A model generated the notes under the pieces. It searched no databases. It had not been told where the DNA came from and saw only the letters and a list, made by a program, of their open reading frames with translations. DNA of 64,000 nt. Source: Muraenolepis orangiensis. Taxonomy: Eukaryota; Chordata; Actinopteri; Gadiformes; Muraenolepididae. Position numbers and translations under genes: made by a program. The first letter of the stretch is position 1. Each line of letters begins with the position of its first letter. Positions 49,001 through 60,351 of this stretch are shown piece after piece. The DNA is taken from assembly GCA_027704905.1 (NCBI GenBank), contig CM051001.1:36860390-36924389 (forward strand). Reading direction: 5' to 3'.

Positions 49001-50276
49001 TTATTAAAATCAATTGATATTTCACTTTTCAGACTTTAACTTTATGGTTGCCAGTGCGCTTCAGTTGTGTGCGGCAGTGGCCTCATGTGTTAAAGACAAA
49101 TACCCAACGTAACCATGTGTGATGTTTTAAAGAGGTCAGAAACGGATTTGATGCGCTGTGTTGTTTGGCTTTATGGCAGCTTAAGTGTCTTCCGTTACTG
49201 TATGCGTAGTACGCCACGCAAATAGTGAAGTTTCTTGTTTCCCATAAATGACGTAATTTCCATGCATTTTCCGGTTGGAAAAAGGTCCTTGTTATTGGTA
49301 TATTTTACATGGAAAGCACGGCGTGCTCGAAAAAATTGGCTCAATCAAGTCGCTATAGATATTCTTCTAAACTAACGTATTGTAGCGATGCGGTAATGGG
49401 TTGCTGTGTGTGTCAGTCAGCCGTCCCCTGTCTCTCAGCCAATCACAGAGCTGCGCAGTCGTGTGCGGGGCTGTGATTGGCTGAGCAGAGGGGGATGGCT
49501 TGCTGGTGTGTGACGTTGAACTGGCGGCGTGCCTGCGTGATATTAGTGTGTCTTAATAAAGTTGGTCATTCAACCTGTTTTCTGTAACCTGCGTGCAACG
49601 TTCTGCTGATAACAACAAGTGAATAAAAGAACCGAGCACGTCAGTGCACGTCACTCGCCTTTTTGTCGCAGTATGGTGAAGGGTCGGCTTCACTTCCAGA
49701 CCATTCAAGACCATTCAGGTCATTAAAGAATGGCAAAATAACCCCACTCTTTGGCCAGATTTGAGCTTTGGTGATAATAACACCTGATCGACACGTTAGG
49801 GAGAGACACGAAGGAGTCTCTCAAGGCTTTACAATCACTGGAAGCTGATCAGTTTTTACTTAGTGGTCATTTTAAACCGCTATTTAACCGTTATTTCATG
49901 CAAAATGCATTTTATTATGAGTTTTCGAACGGTTTAAGGAGCTGAGAGAGAACTGAGATAATTCGTAGACATTGAATATAGCATTGAATTGAATATAGCA
50001 AACTGTCCTCAAAAGTTTATAAACATGAACATAATCGTTACCCAATAAATGCTGACCTGACAGGAAGATGTATATATCATCCATCAGTCACTTTATTGTT
50101 ATTTTTTATTGTGTACAGTATCTTAATAGTAGGCCTTTAGTGTTTTAGAAAATCACTATTACTTATAATACTGCGGGAGGGAACGGGGAGTAAGCGTATA
50201 TTGGCTGTGACGTCACGAGAAACATCGCTATAGAGTCATAATCTGGAAGCCACGCCCACCGGGGGGGGAACATTAA
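49001..50276. mobile_element. Second long copy of the 9071-10469 hAT family
   Basis: 49015-49300 matches 9650-9915 and 49835-50275 matches 9930-10380, including TTTGATGCGCTGTGTTGTTT and ATCATAATCTGG-like parts. The middle holds a separate insertion (49320-49830). The left end is in the gap. Confidence 0.75.
49381..49614 (+). mobile_element. Candidate solo LTR
   Basis: It starts TGTAGCGATG and ends GATAACA, with an AATAAA signal at about 49555 followed by a GT/T-rich stretch, which is LTR-like. A perfect 15-base inverted repeat with CCAAT sits upstream of the signal. I could not find a clean TSD, so the borders are provisional. Confidence 0.4.
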
Positions 50277-50280
50277 ATCT

Positions 50281-50480
50281 CTCTCCATTGACTGAAACAT
50301 GTCTAAAAGCTGTTGTGTGACATGATGCTCTACCAACAAGGTAAATAATAATTTTTTTCGGTTCGGCAGTTTGTTCAAATGCATCCTGTTACAAAACAGC
50401 TTTTAGGCATGTTTCAGTTTTTTGTTAGAAGTCAAAAATGACAAGGAGGCATCTTCCCGCAATGCAAAGTCAATGGAGAG
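50281..50480. mobile_element. Foldback (MITE-like) element
   Basis: Two nested inverted repeats: outer arms CTCTCCATTGACT (50281-50293) and its complement (50468-50480), inner arms 50291-50314 and 50395-50418 (23 of 24 matching). No coding sequence. Confidence 0.65.
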
Positions 50481-50559
50481 CGATCTATTAGTCTATTAGT
50501 TCACCTGGTTGGACCGCCTTCATTTCTACTGCCTGTCACTCATTTCAGCCGTAAGATAA

Positions 50560-52491
50560 TGAACCTGATGTACCTGATGCTTATGTGCGGTTTACAGCGG
50601 TAACCGTGACCGCTGATTACATTCCCCCACAAGCCAACACGGACACAGCGCTGAAGGAACTGTACGGGGCTATCAGCGAACAGGAGTCGGCACACCCCGT
50701 GGCTGCTCTCATCGTGGCGGGGGACTTCAACAAGGCGAACCTGAAGAAGGTTCTCCCGAAGTTCTACCAACACATAACGAGCAACACACGGGGCGAGCGG
50801 ATCCTCGACCACTGCTACACTCCCTTCCGTGATGGCTACAAGGCCCTCCTCCACCCACCATTCGGCAAATCAGACCACCGCTCTATCCAGCTACTCCCCG
50901 CCTATAGGCAGAGACTGAAGCAGCAACCGATCACTGTGAGGGAGGTCCAATGCTGGTTGGACCAATCGGACTCTATGCTGCGGGATTGTATTGATCGCGC
51001 TGACTGGCACATGTTCCGCCTTTGGCTCCGGGAATACGGAGGAATATACTACAGCCCGTTACAACCTCCGTAAGACCATCGTCACTGCCAAGCGGGAGTA
51101 TAAGGACAGAGAGGAAGATAAATTCAAGAGCCACGATGCGAGGGGTATGTGGCAGGGGCTGCAGACGATAACGAACTTCAGAGGGAGAACCAGTTGTGTA
51201 GAGAACTCCTCTAGCTCCCTCCCAGGAGAGCTAAATACTTTTTTTGCTCGGTTCGACATAAACGGCAGCCCGCCGAAGCCAGCGCCGCCTGAGGAGACCA
51301 GCCTGCTGAGCCTCTCTGAGGCGGATGTGCGCCGCACCTTCAAGCGGCTGAACATCCGTAATGCGGCAGGCCCCAACGACATCCCGGGCCACATCCTCAG
51401 AGCATGCGCAGACCAGTTGGCACGAGTCTTTGCAGACATCTTCAACCTCTCCCTGTCCCAGGCTGTTGTCCCCGCGGTCTTCAAGATGTCCACCATCGTG
51501 CCTGTCCCTAAACAACCCAAGGTAACATGCCTGAATGACTATAGACCTGTAGCCCTCACCTCGATTGTCAGCAAATGCTTCGAGAGGTTGGTCAAGGACT
51601 TTTTTTGCTCCGTATTACCTGCCACACTGGACCCATGGCAATTTGCATATCGTCAAAATAGATCCATGGACGACGCAATTGCCATGGCCCTCCACACTGC
51701 CCTTTTTCCACCTGGACTTCAGGAAGAAGAGGGGAGAGCACAGCCCTATCTCCATCGACGGTGTTGCAGTAGAGAGGGTCAGCAGCTTCAAGTTCCTCGG
51801 CGTGCACATCTCCGAGGTGGACCATGGTCCACGCACACTACACACATGGTGAAAAGAGCCCAACAACGCCTGTATTTCCTCAGGCGTCTGAAGAAATTCA
51901 GCATGGCCCCCGCATCCTGAGAACATTCTATAACGGCACCATCGAGAGTGTTCTTACAGGGTGTATCACCGCCTGGTACGGGAACTGCACCACACTCCAG
52001 CGCAGAGCGCTTCAAAGGGTGGTGCGGACGGCCCAGTATATCGTTGGAGGTGAGCTCCCCTCCCTCCTGGATATATACAATCAGCGGTGCGTGGCCAAGG
52101 CCAAACGCATCATAAAAGACATTGCCCACCCCAGCCACGAACTGTACACACTTTTACCGTCAGGCAGGCAATACCGCAGTATCAAGTGCCGTACAAATAG
52201 ACTTAGAGATAGCTTCCACAGTCAGGCCATCAGGCTGCTGAACAAGGGCGTATAGCATATAACAATGTATATTTTATTACATTGATTTATATATACATAT
52301 TGCTTTTTTCTGTGCCGATATTTAGCATTTTCCAAATTGCATTTTTATTTATTTATTCAATTTTTATTCTATTTTTACTTATTTTTATAACTGCTGTCTG
52401 TCGTCGGGTATTGCACATAAGATTTTCACATCACTGCTTTATAGTTATGTAAACTGTGAAGTGACAATAAACTTGACTTGACTTGACTTGA
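50560..52491 (+). mobile_element. Rex1-like LINE with RT core deleted
   Basis: 5'-truncated inside the endonuclease (AGDFNKANLKK and KSDHRSIQLL present). A deletion near 51020 removes the linker and a second near 51710 joins ALHTAL directly to the region after the catalytic core, so the LFVDYSSA and FADD motifs are both gone. The C-terminus (51824-52255), 3' UTR and (ACTTG)n tail are intact. It is inert, but could serve as a template. Confidence 0.9.
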
Positions 52492-53014
52492 AATAACGGC
52501 ATTTTTTTTTTAACGATTGAATGTGTTTCCCGTCGTTGATACAGTATATACTGTTATTTATTTGTAAGTGTTCAGTGTAACTATTTCATTTTAATATAGT
52601 TATTCTGACCGAGCTTCCAGTGCCATGATGCTAATGTTAATGTTAGATCTGTGAACTCTTTGCCAGATGAGGAGGCTAACTTAATGAAAATGTTCCTATT
52701 TCACTAATGAATTTCAGACAAATCACATTAAGTTATTGAAGTAGGGCAACATAACATGTTAGGTTGCTTGACCAACTGGTGATATTTAGTTTATACGCTG
52801 GACCTGACGTTAGTTAGTCAGCTCATTTAGCCTACATTACTTTGAGAAACCAGAGCCATAGCAATATATGTGACCTCCTGTCATGAACTGAGGGACAATG
52901 CCTAAAAACCCTTAGAATTATATCTTTAAAATGCTATTAATAAATATAATTAGTTATAAATACTATTATGTAAACACATGTATGTGCGTGTATACGTATG
53001 TATGTATATGTAGA
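52492..53014. other. No gene seen
   Basis: AT-rich sequence with no convincing frame or repeat end. Confidence 0.5.
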
Positions 53015-53031
53015 TAGATAGATAGATAGAG

Positions 53032-53127
<96 letters not shown>

Positions 53128-53190
53128 GATAGATAGGGGGTGGTGGTGGTGGTGGTGGTGGGGGTGGTGGTGGTGGTGGTGGGGGTGGTG
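53015..53190. repeat. (GATA)n followed by (GGT)n microsatellites
   Basis: About 28 GATA units (53015-53129) followed by GGT repeats with GGGG interruptions (53137-53190), which could form G-quadruplexes. Confidence 0.95.
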
Positions 53191-53245
53191 GCTCCTCCCT
53201 AATGATCCACTTTAACAGCCATTGGTGCCATGGCTTCTAGCACTG

Positions 53246-53264
53246 GAGTAGTAGTAGTAGTATA

Positions 53265-53297
<33 letters not shown>

Positions 53298-53360
53298 GAG
53301 TAGTAGTAGTAGTAGTAGTAGTATATATAGTAGTAGTAGTAGTAGTAGTAGTGGTAGTAG

Positions 53361-53402
<42 letters not shown>

Positions 53403-53423
53403 GAGTAGTAGTAGTAGTAGTAG

Positions 53424-53455
<32 letters not shown>

Positions 53456-53583
53456 TATAGTAGTAGTAGTAGTAGAAGTAGTAGTAGTAGTAGTAGGAGT
53501 AGTAGGAGTAGTAGTAGTAGTAGTAGTAGGAGTAGTAGTAGTAGTAGTAGGAGTAGTAGTAGTAGTAGTAGTAGTAGCAGTAG

Positions 53584-53621
<38 letters not shown>

Positions 53622-53625
53622 TATA

Positions 53626-53687
<62 letters not shown>

Positions 53688-53715
53688 ATAGTAGTAGTAG
53701 TAGTAGTAGTAGTAG
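53246..53715. repeat. Imperfect (AGT)n microsatellite, left part
   Basis: 470 bases of AGT with AGG and ATAT interruptions. It resumes as pure AGT at 55896-55960 after the L2 insertion. Open frames across it are artefacts. Confidence 0.95.
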
Positions 53716-55894
53716 TACTGACCTCGCTCACTACCTCCGTCTCCTCGCTGGCTTCACCTCCACGGTATCGGCTGCTAAATCTGCCTTCTACCGTACAAAA
53801 ATCAACTCTTCTGCCTCTAACCCAAGGAAACTTTTCTCCATGTTCTCTTCCCTCCTCAACCCCCCCTCCCCTCCCCCTCCCTCCTCCCTCTCAGCTGATG
53901 ACTTTGTCACCTTCTTTACGAAGAAGGTGAACGACATTACCTCCTCCTTCACCCCCACCGCTTTCCTCCCTCCCTCCCTCCCTCTTCTCCCACCCCCACT
54001 AACCTTACCTGTTTCAACCCCCTCTCCCCTGATGAAGTTAACAAACTGGTGACATCTAACCACCCTACCACCTGCCCCCTCGACCCAATCCCTTCCTCTC
54101 TTCTCCAGGACATCTCGGGCGATATCCTTCCCTTCCTTACATCCCAAATCAACATCTCCCTTGAGGCAGGCCGGTTTCCGGCAGCCTTCAAGACTGCCAG
54201 AATCAAGCCGCTCCTCAAGAAACCATCCCTGGACACCACTGATGTCCAAAACTACAGACCGGTATCTCTCCTATCATTCCTGTCCAAAACCCTTGAACGT
54301 GCTGTCTCCTCACAACTTTCTTCCTATCTCTCCCAGAACAACCTCCTCGACCCTCACCAGTCAGGCTTCAAGGCTGCGCACTCCACGGAGACGGCACTGC
54401 TCGCAGTGACAGAGTCTCTTCGTGATGCCAGAAGCTCGTCCCTCTCATCGGTACTGATCCTTCTCGACCTGTCTGCGGCGTTCGACACAGTGAACCACCA
54501 GATCCTCCTCTCCACTCTCGCCGAGCTTGGAATCGCTGGAACTGCGTTATCCTGGTTCACCTCCTACCTTGCAGATCGCACTTATCAGGTCACATGGAAC
54601 GGTTCCCTGTCCAGACCCTGCACCCTGGACATCGGAGTCCCCCAAGGCTCAGTATTGGGACCCCTTCTGTTTTCTCTTTACACTAAATCGCTAGGCTCTG
54701 TATTCACATCTCATGGCTTCTCCTATCACTGCTATGCAGATGACACTCAACTGTTTCTCTCCTTTCCCCCCTCAGAAACCCAAATCGCAACACGCATCTC
54801 TAAATGCCTGGCCGACATCAGCAGATGGACAGTCGCCAACCACCTGGAGCTCAACCTTGACAAGACTGAGCTCCTCTTCATACCGGGGAAAGACTGCCCT
54901 CAGATGGACCTACTGGTCACCATCGAGAACACCCAAGTCTCCCCCTCAACCACAACAAGAGACCTTGGTGTGGTGGTAGATGACCAGCTGTCCTGCAATG
55001 CCAACGTCACCGCGGTGGCCCGATCTTGCAGAATTGCCCTCTACAACATCTGCAGGATCCGGCCCTTCCTCACACGTGAAGCGGCGCAGATCCTGGTCCA
55101 AGCGCTCGTCATCACCCGCCTCGACTACTGCAACTCTCTCCTGGTGGGACTCCCCGCCTCTGCAACCAAGCCCCTCCAACGCATCCAGAACGCAGCAGCA
55201 CGCCTGGTATTCAACCTACCAAAATTCTCCCACGTGACCCCTCTCTTCCGCGATCTCCACTGGCTTCCGGTAAATGCTCGCATCAAGTTCAAGACTCTGG
55301 TGCTGACCTTTTGGGCAGTCAATGGAACTGCCCCAGCCTACCTCCAGGCGTTGGTCAAACCCTACATCCCAGCCAGAGCGCTCCGCTCAACTTCTGCCAG
55401 GCGACTTGTTCGACCTTCACTGATGACAACCAAACATCGCTCGTCCAAGACCCAGCTCTTCACGGCTCTGGCTCCACAGTGGTGGAATGAACTCCCGTCT
55501 CATGTCAGGACGGCAGAGTCCCTCGCCAGCTTCCGCAAGAGACTCAAGGCCCACCTGTTCAGAGTCCACCTGGACTCTCCTTGAACCCTCCTTCTCTTTT
55601 GTGAAACCCCTAAACTTAATTAAGTCCTGACATTAATAGCTCTTAGCATGTTGTATATGTTAGCAAGTGTATATCCTTAATGTTGATAACACGCTCTTAT
55701 CACAGCTACTTAAGCAGGTGACCTAGCAGTACGAAATTGTGTTATTCATCTTGTTAATATGAATACTTGTGAACTGCTCTATTTTTATGTTTGCGTACCT
55801 CAGTGTTATGCTATTGTCTGCTTCAACTAATGTACACCTTGTAAGTCGCTTTGGATAAAAGCGTCTGCCAAATGCCCTAAATGTAAATGTAAAT

Positions 55895-55895
<1 letters not shown>
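53716..55895 (+). mobile_element. 5'-truncated L2-type LINE inside the AGT microsatellite
   Basis: It begins in the linker before RT (LAGFTSTVSAAKSAFYRTK) and ends with the GTAAGTCGCTTTGGATAAAA motif and an (AAATGT)n tail (55877-55895). A frame break near 54045 separates the first 110 codons from the RT frame. Confidence 0.92.
54049..55584 (+). CDS. L2 reverse transcriptase, 3' two-thirds of the ORF
   Basis: 511 open codons: YRPVSLLSFLSKTLERAV, LLDLSAAFDTVNH, GVPQGSVLGPLLFSLYTKS, YADDTQLFLSF, TRLDYCNSLLVGLP, LHWLPVNARIKFK, and the terminal RKRLKAHLFRVHLDSP. The catalytic residues are intact, but the endonuclease is missing through 5' truncation, so it is not autonomous. The start shown is only the frame border. 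Confidence 0.9.
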   Translation: MTSNHPTTCPLDPIPSSLLQDISGDILPFLTSQINISLEAGRFPAAFKTARIKPLLKKPSLDTTDVQNYRPVSLLSFLSKTLERAVSSQLSSYLSQNNLLDPHQSGFKAAHSTETALLAVTESLRDARSSSLSSVLILLDLSAAFDTVNHQILLSTLAELGIAGTALSWFTSYLADRTYQVTWNGSLSRPCTLDIGVPQGSVLGPLLFSLYTKSLGSVFTSHGFSYHCYADDTQLFLSFPPSETQIATRISKCLADISRWTVANHLELNLDKTELLFIPGKDCPQMDLLVTIENTQVSPSTTTRDLGVVVDDQLSCNANVTAVARSCRIALYNICRIRPFLTREAAQILVQALVITRLDYCNSLLVGLPASATKPLQRIQNAAARLVFNLPKFSHVTPLFRDLHWLPVNARIKFKTLVLTFWAVNGTAPAYLQALVKPYIPARALRSTSARRLVRPSLMTTKHRSSKTQLFTALAPQWWNELPSHVRTAESLASFRKRLKAHLFRVHLDSP

Positions 55896-55961
<66 letters not shown>

Positions 55962-55972
55962 GAGGAGGAGGA

Positions 55973-56090
55973 GGCGGGATGGAACCTTTAGGGTTCAAAC
56001 ACCAACTATCCAGGTGGGGGCAGAACGCTGAACCTTTCAGAGTCAATCACCCTGACCACCACACTATCAATGTAGGCCTACAAGGCTAGA
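55973..56090 (-). mobile_element. tRNA-like SINE head, gene D copy
   Basis: Same A-box-like and B-box-like arrangement as at 2134-2230, next to the AGT tract and upstream of gene D. Confidence 0.4.
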
Positions 56091-56315
56091 TTAGAATTTT
56101 AATTCAATCTAGCCTTTGCATCTTATTTTTATTACATGAGCAAAGTCAAATGATTCATGGATATTATGACAGTTTTAATATGAAATGAAATATATGAAAT
56201 GTCCTAATTTGTTCGTATAGGAGTTGCATGTTAGAAGATTGCCGAGTCTGCACAAAAAAAACCAGTACTGGTAACACCTCTCATCCTAATAAGGTTATGG
56301 CCCTTTAAGTAAAAC

Positions 56316-56364
56316 TGTGGTGAATACAAATATTGCAGACCTTTAACTAAGCGTACTTCCTCTT
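56316..56364 (+). promoter_or_regulatory. Promoter D: RUNX-like and PU.1/ETS-like motifs
   Basis: TGTGGT (56316-56321) and ACTTCCTCTT (56355-56364), about 60 bases upstream of the gene D start. The following CCAAT of A and C is changed (CTTGG). Confidence 0.5.
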
Positions 56365-56423
56365 CTTGGCTCATGTGAATATAGGCTCCAGCAGTGGAAC
56401 TCAACGGAGACAACACAGGCAAA

Positions 56424-59400
56424 ATGCTCTACAGGGCGGCTGTGCTTGTGTTCCTGGTTAGAGTGACCGACGGTGAGATTCTTATGACATTACTCTATTG
56501 GGTCATAATGGGTTTAATATCATTTATTTTTCAGCTATGGCATTCTATGAGTTAAAAAAAAGTAGTTGTTAAAGTAGTTGTTAAAAGCAAAGTCTTTTTG
56601 CTGGTATGTTTATATATTTGGGGTCAATTCAAATTCAGTACATTCTGTTTAGATCCTAAATCAGTACTCAGCCTTCCCCACACTGTGAGATCACACGTGT
56701 GTTACAGCAGAACATAACAGCATTACGGACATTATCAAGAGTGTATTTTAATTGTTTAATGAAGAAGGGAAATTACGTCAATCAAATCGAACAATAATAC
56801 AATATTGTATGTTTTTTAACATTTAACATGTTGTAGAACAATGCCCCCCTGCGGATATTTCATTCTAAATGACAATCCCTTGTTATAGTAATAGTAACAA
56901 GAGAGTCCCTATAGTGCTGGTGAGAGAGTGATCTGTGAGTCTGAGAGAGATATATGTCCCGTGTGGTTTTACTCAACGCCCAGGTGTGAAGGTCTTCTGC
57001 AACGCGACCAGGCCCCATGGGGACGTGAACGTCCCCCAGTGCTTCGGACCTCTTGGAGGAGCTGTGGAGGTCCAGCTCGTCACTCCGTTCTTACAAGACT
57101 ATCAAACTATACTGAAGAAAAATGGAGTCTACCAACACAGCAGACAACACTTTGAACTGAGCACTGGAATATTTACTGTGAAGGACATCAAAAGGTCAGA
57201 TGACGCTGAATATTCCATTGAGATACATAATGACAATGGAACTTCAATAGCCATGGGAATTTGTTCTTTGTCCATTCAAGGTGAGTAACTATATTACTAT
57301 TTCGGTATCATTCTTGCCCAACAGGATTACACATTCGAGGGAAATGGCATGTTTACCTCATTATGGATTAATTAGACACTGACTGACATCTGACATAAGC
57401 TTCCAGAAACACTGCTGGCTGTCAAGCTCAGTGTCAATAGTATTGGTAATATCGCATGCAATTCTGTAGGCCTACTATATGAATGTTGATGATATACTCC
57501 TTTAATTGTCCCTGTGCTGATATATAATTAATGTTGGCAACATTTGATTTAAAGATAGGTCTGTGTGGCCTTTTGAAAATGTTCTTCATTACTTAACTTT
57601 ACTTTAGTGCTGAGGGAGAAGTTTCTCTTTACACCGCTACTGCACAAGTTCTAGGTTATGATATATTACGAGACCCAATGGTTTTATGTCCATCCTACTG
57701 TCACATTGTAAGACTCAACTCATCAGTTGGTTGCCCTTAGCACCGGTCTCCTCTCCCCTCCTGTCCTTGGAGTGTCTGGCCAGCGGAGAGCAGAGGGTGT
57801 CCTGTTCCGCCAAGGGGGACGCACTCCGCTACGGATGGAGTCTAGATGGAAACCGGACGGCGGACACGTATCTCCTCTCTGGAAGCGGTGCCACTAGCCA
57901 CATGACTCTGATGCTGGGCCTGTCAGGTGTGATCAAATGCTCGGTCAGCAACGACGTCAGCTTCGCCACGACAAGCAAAACCGTGTCTGTGTGTGTCGGT
58001 GAGTGAAAGATACAAGGACATAAATGGTGGATGAAAGGAGCTTGGCTTCACTATCCGTTGATTCATCACATGACCCGTAACTACCATTGTCTCTCATAGG
58101 CTTCATTTATGTAAATTGCACATTAAATGGGACCTCTATATCAGGGGTTCCCAACCTTTTTCACCCAGAGCCCCCCCAAATGACTCCTGTTGGAATTTGC
58201 GTTCCCCCCCCCCCCCCCCGGAATTTGTGCACCCCCCCCCCCAAACTTTGAACAGCGTTAATTTGAGTTTCAAAGTCTCAAAAATGCTACAACTACTGTC
58301 ACAAACTGGATGAATGTAAAGTATTTCGTTAAAGGAGGATGAAAGCGTTATTAAGGAGCACTATTGGAGTGACTTTGATGGGTATTGGACTCGGGATTAT
58401 TTCATTTGGATGCCCGCTGTATGAATAAATTAAAGGACGGCGCAAGTGGAAACAATTCGCAAAGAGATTAAACACATACTCAAAGTAAGCCGGATTTTGC
58501 CGATGTGTTTATGTGGATTCAAAAGTCGTAAATAATCTACAAAATGGAGGATACCGATCTGATCGGAGCAACTGTGACAAATAATCCGACTGAAACCGAG
58601 ACCTTACGCGCAGAAGAAACATTTCTATTAAAGAAAAAATGATACATTTCTGTCTTTTTATGCCTTTATTAGCTACTAACTTGCAATTGTATGCATCATA
58701 TTTATTTAAAATTTCGAAGAACAGGACACTTCAAAATAATAGACTATGCCTAATAAAAAGAATCCACTGCAGTAAAAATGTCCTCACCCCGTGTGGTAGT
58801 GGTAAGGTTGACTGACATAAGAATGTCCTGCTTCAAATCTTCCCCATCGATATATTGCACATAAACGATGAGCACAGCCTCGTCTGCTACAGTTGTAGTT
58901 TCATCAAGTTGTATGGCAAATGGCCCCTTTCCAAGCTTTTCGAGCAGCTGCAGCTCGCAGTTACTTGCCATCTTGTCAATTCTGTCTTTCACCGTATTGT
59001 TTGACAGTGGTACAGTTTTTAGCTTCTCCGCCACCTGCGGGCCGCACAGTTTCTCAACCATTTTAATGCAAGCTGGCTTAATGAGCTGCTCGCCAATGTT
59101 GTGCGGTTTCTTTGCCTTTGCTATTAAAAGTGCACATTCAAAAGAGGTGGCCTTCTGTACATCGCTGCCAGCCCTAACAAACTGTTGTTTCTTTATGAAA
59201 AAGTCCCGATCACGCCCGACCGTTTCTGGGTGCATGGTCTGTTGGTGTCTCTTCATTTTGCAGGGTTTCATGCTGTCGTTGGCTAGCTTCTCTCTGCATA
59301 TCACACACTCTGGGCGGGTTTTGTCCGTTCCCTCCATGAAACCTAAGTTAAGATAGCTCTCTAGGTAGGTCCTCATTTTCTTTTTGATTGCAGATGAGCT

Positions 59401-60223
59401 GTCATCTCCTTTACGTTTTTCAGACATTTTTAGACAAAATATTCACCTTATGAAGTTGGTCGCTAGCTAGCAAGCACAGCAAACTGTTACTACTACAGAA
59501 GCTGACACAGTAACGTCAATGTTGGCGCGAATCGGAGGAGTATCAGATTAATTTGTAGAATTTTTATTAAAATTAATTAATCAATAAATTTCTATATTTT
59601 ATTGTAATGTAGAGACAAGGCTTTTAGCGACACATGTATTGCGTTACAATTATATGTAAAAATTGAAAAAAAAAAAAAAATTGAAATATGATATTAGGCC
59701 TCAAATCATCTGAGGCCTGGCGCCCCCCCTGCGATCTTTGGCGCCCCCCCAAGGGGGGCGCGCCCCCCAGGTTGGGAACCACTGCTCTATATCACAGTGG
59801 GTGCATAGAGACAACAACACCTTATGCATTGAGACACCAGCACCTGAGGAACCAGGAAATGTCAATAAGACGGGTAGGCGGACTAAATTAATTGTATAAC
59901 CTTTATGTTAATGAGACGCGAAGATAATGATGACAGTCTGCTCACCTGTTAATATATAAATATACGTATAATTAAATATATGTTTGTCAGGGAGTGAAAA
60001 ATACGAGAGAAATGAATGAAAGGAAGTTGGCTTCACTAGCTGTTGATTCATCACATGACTTATAACACTACCATTGTCTCTCATAGGCTTCATTTATGTA
60101 AATTGCACATCAAATGGGACCTCTATATCACAGTGGGTGCATAGAGACAACAACACCGTATGCATTGAGACAACACAAGCCCAAGATGTGGGTAAGCAGA
60201 CTAGCCCATACACACACCCGTAT

Positions 60224-60293
<70 letters not shown>

Positions 60294-60310
60294 TACTGTA
60301 TATAATGTAT

Positions 60311-60351
<41 letters not shown>

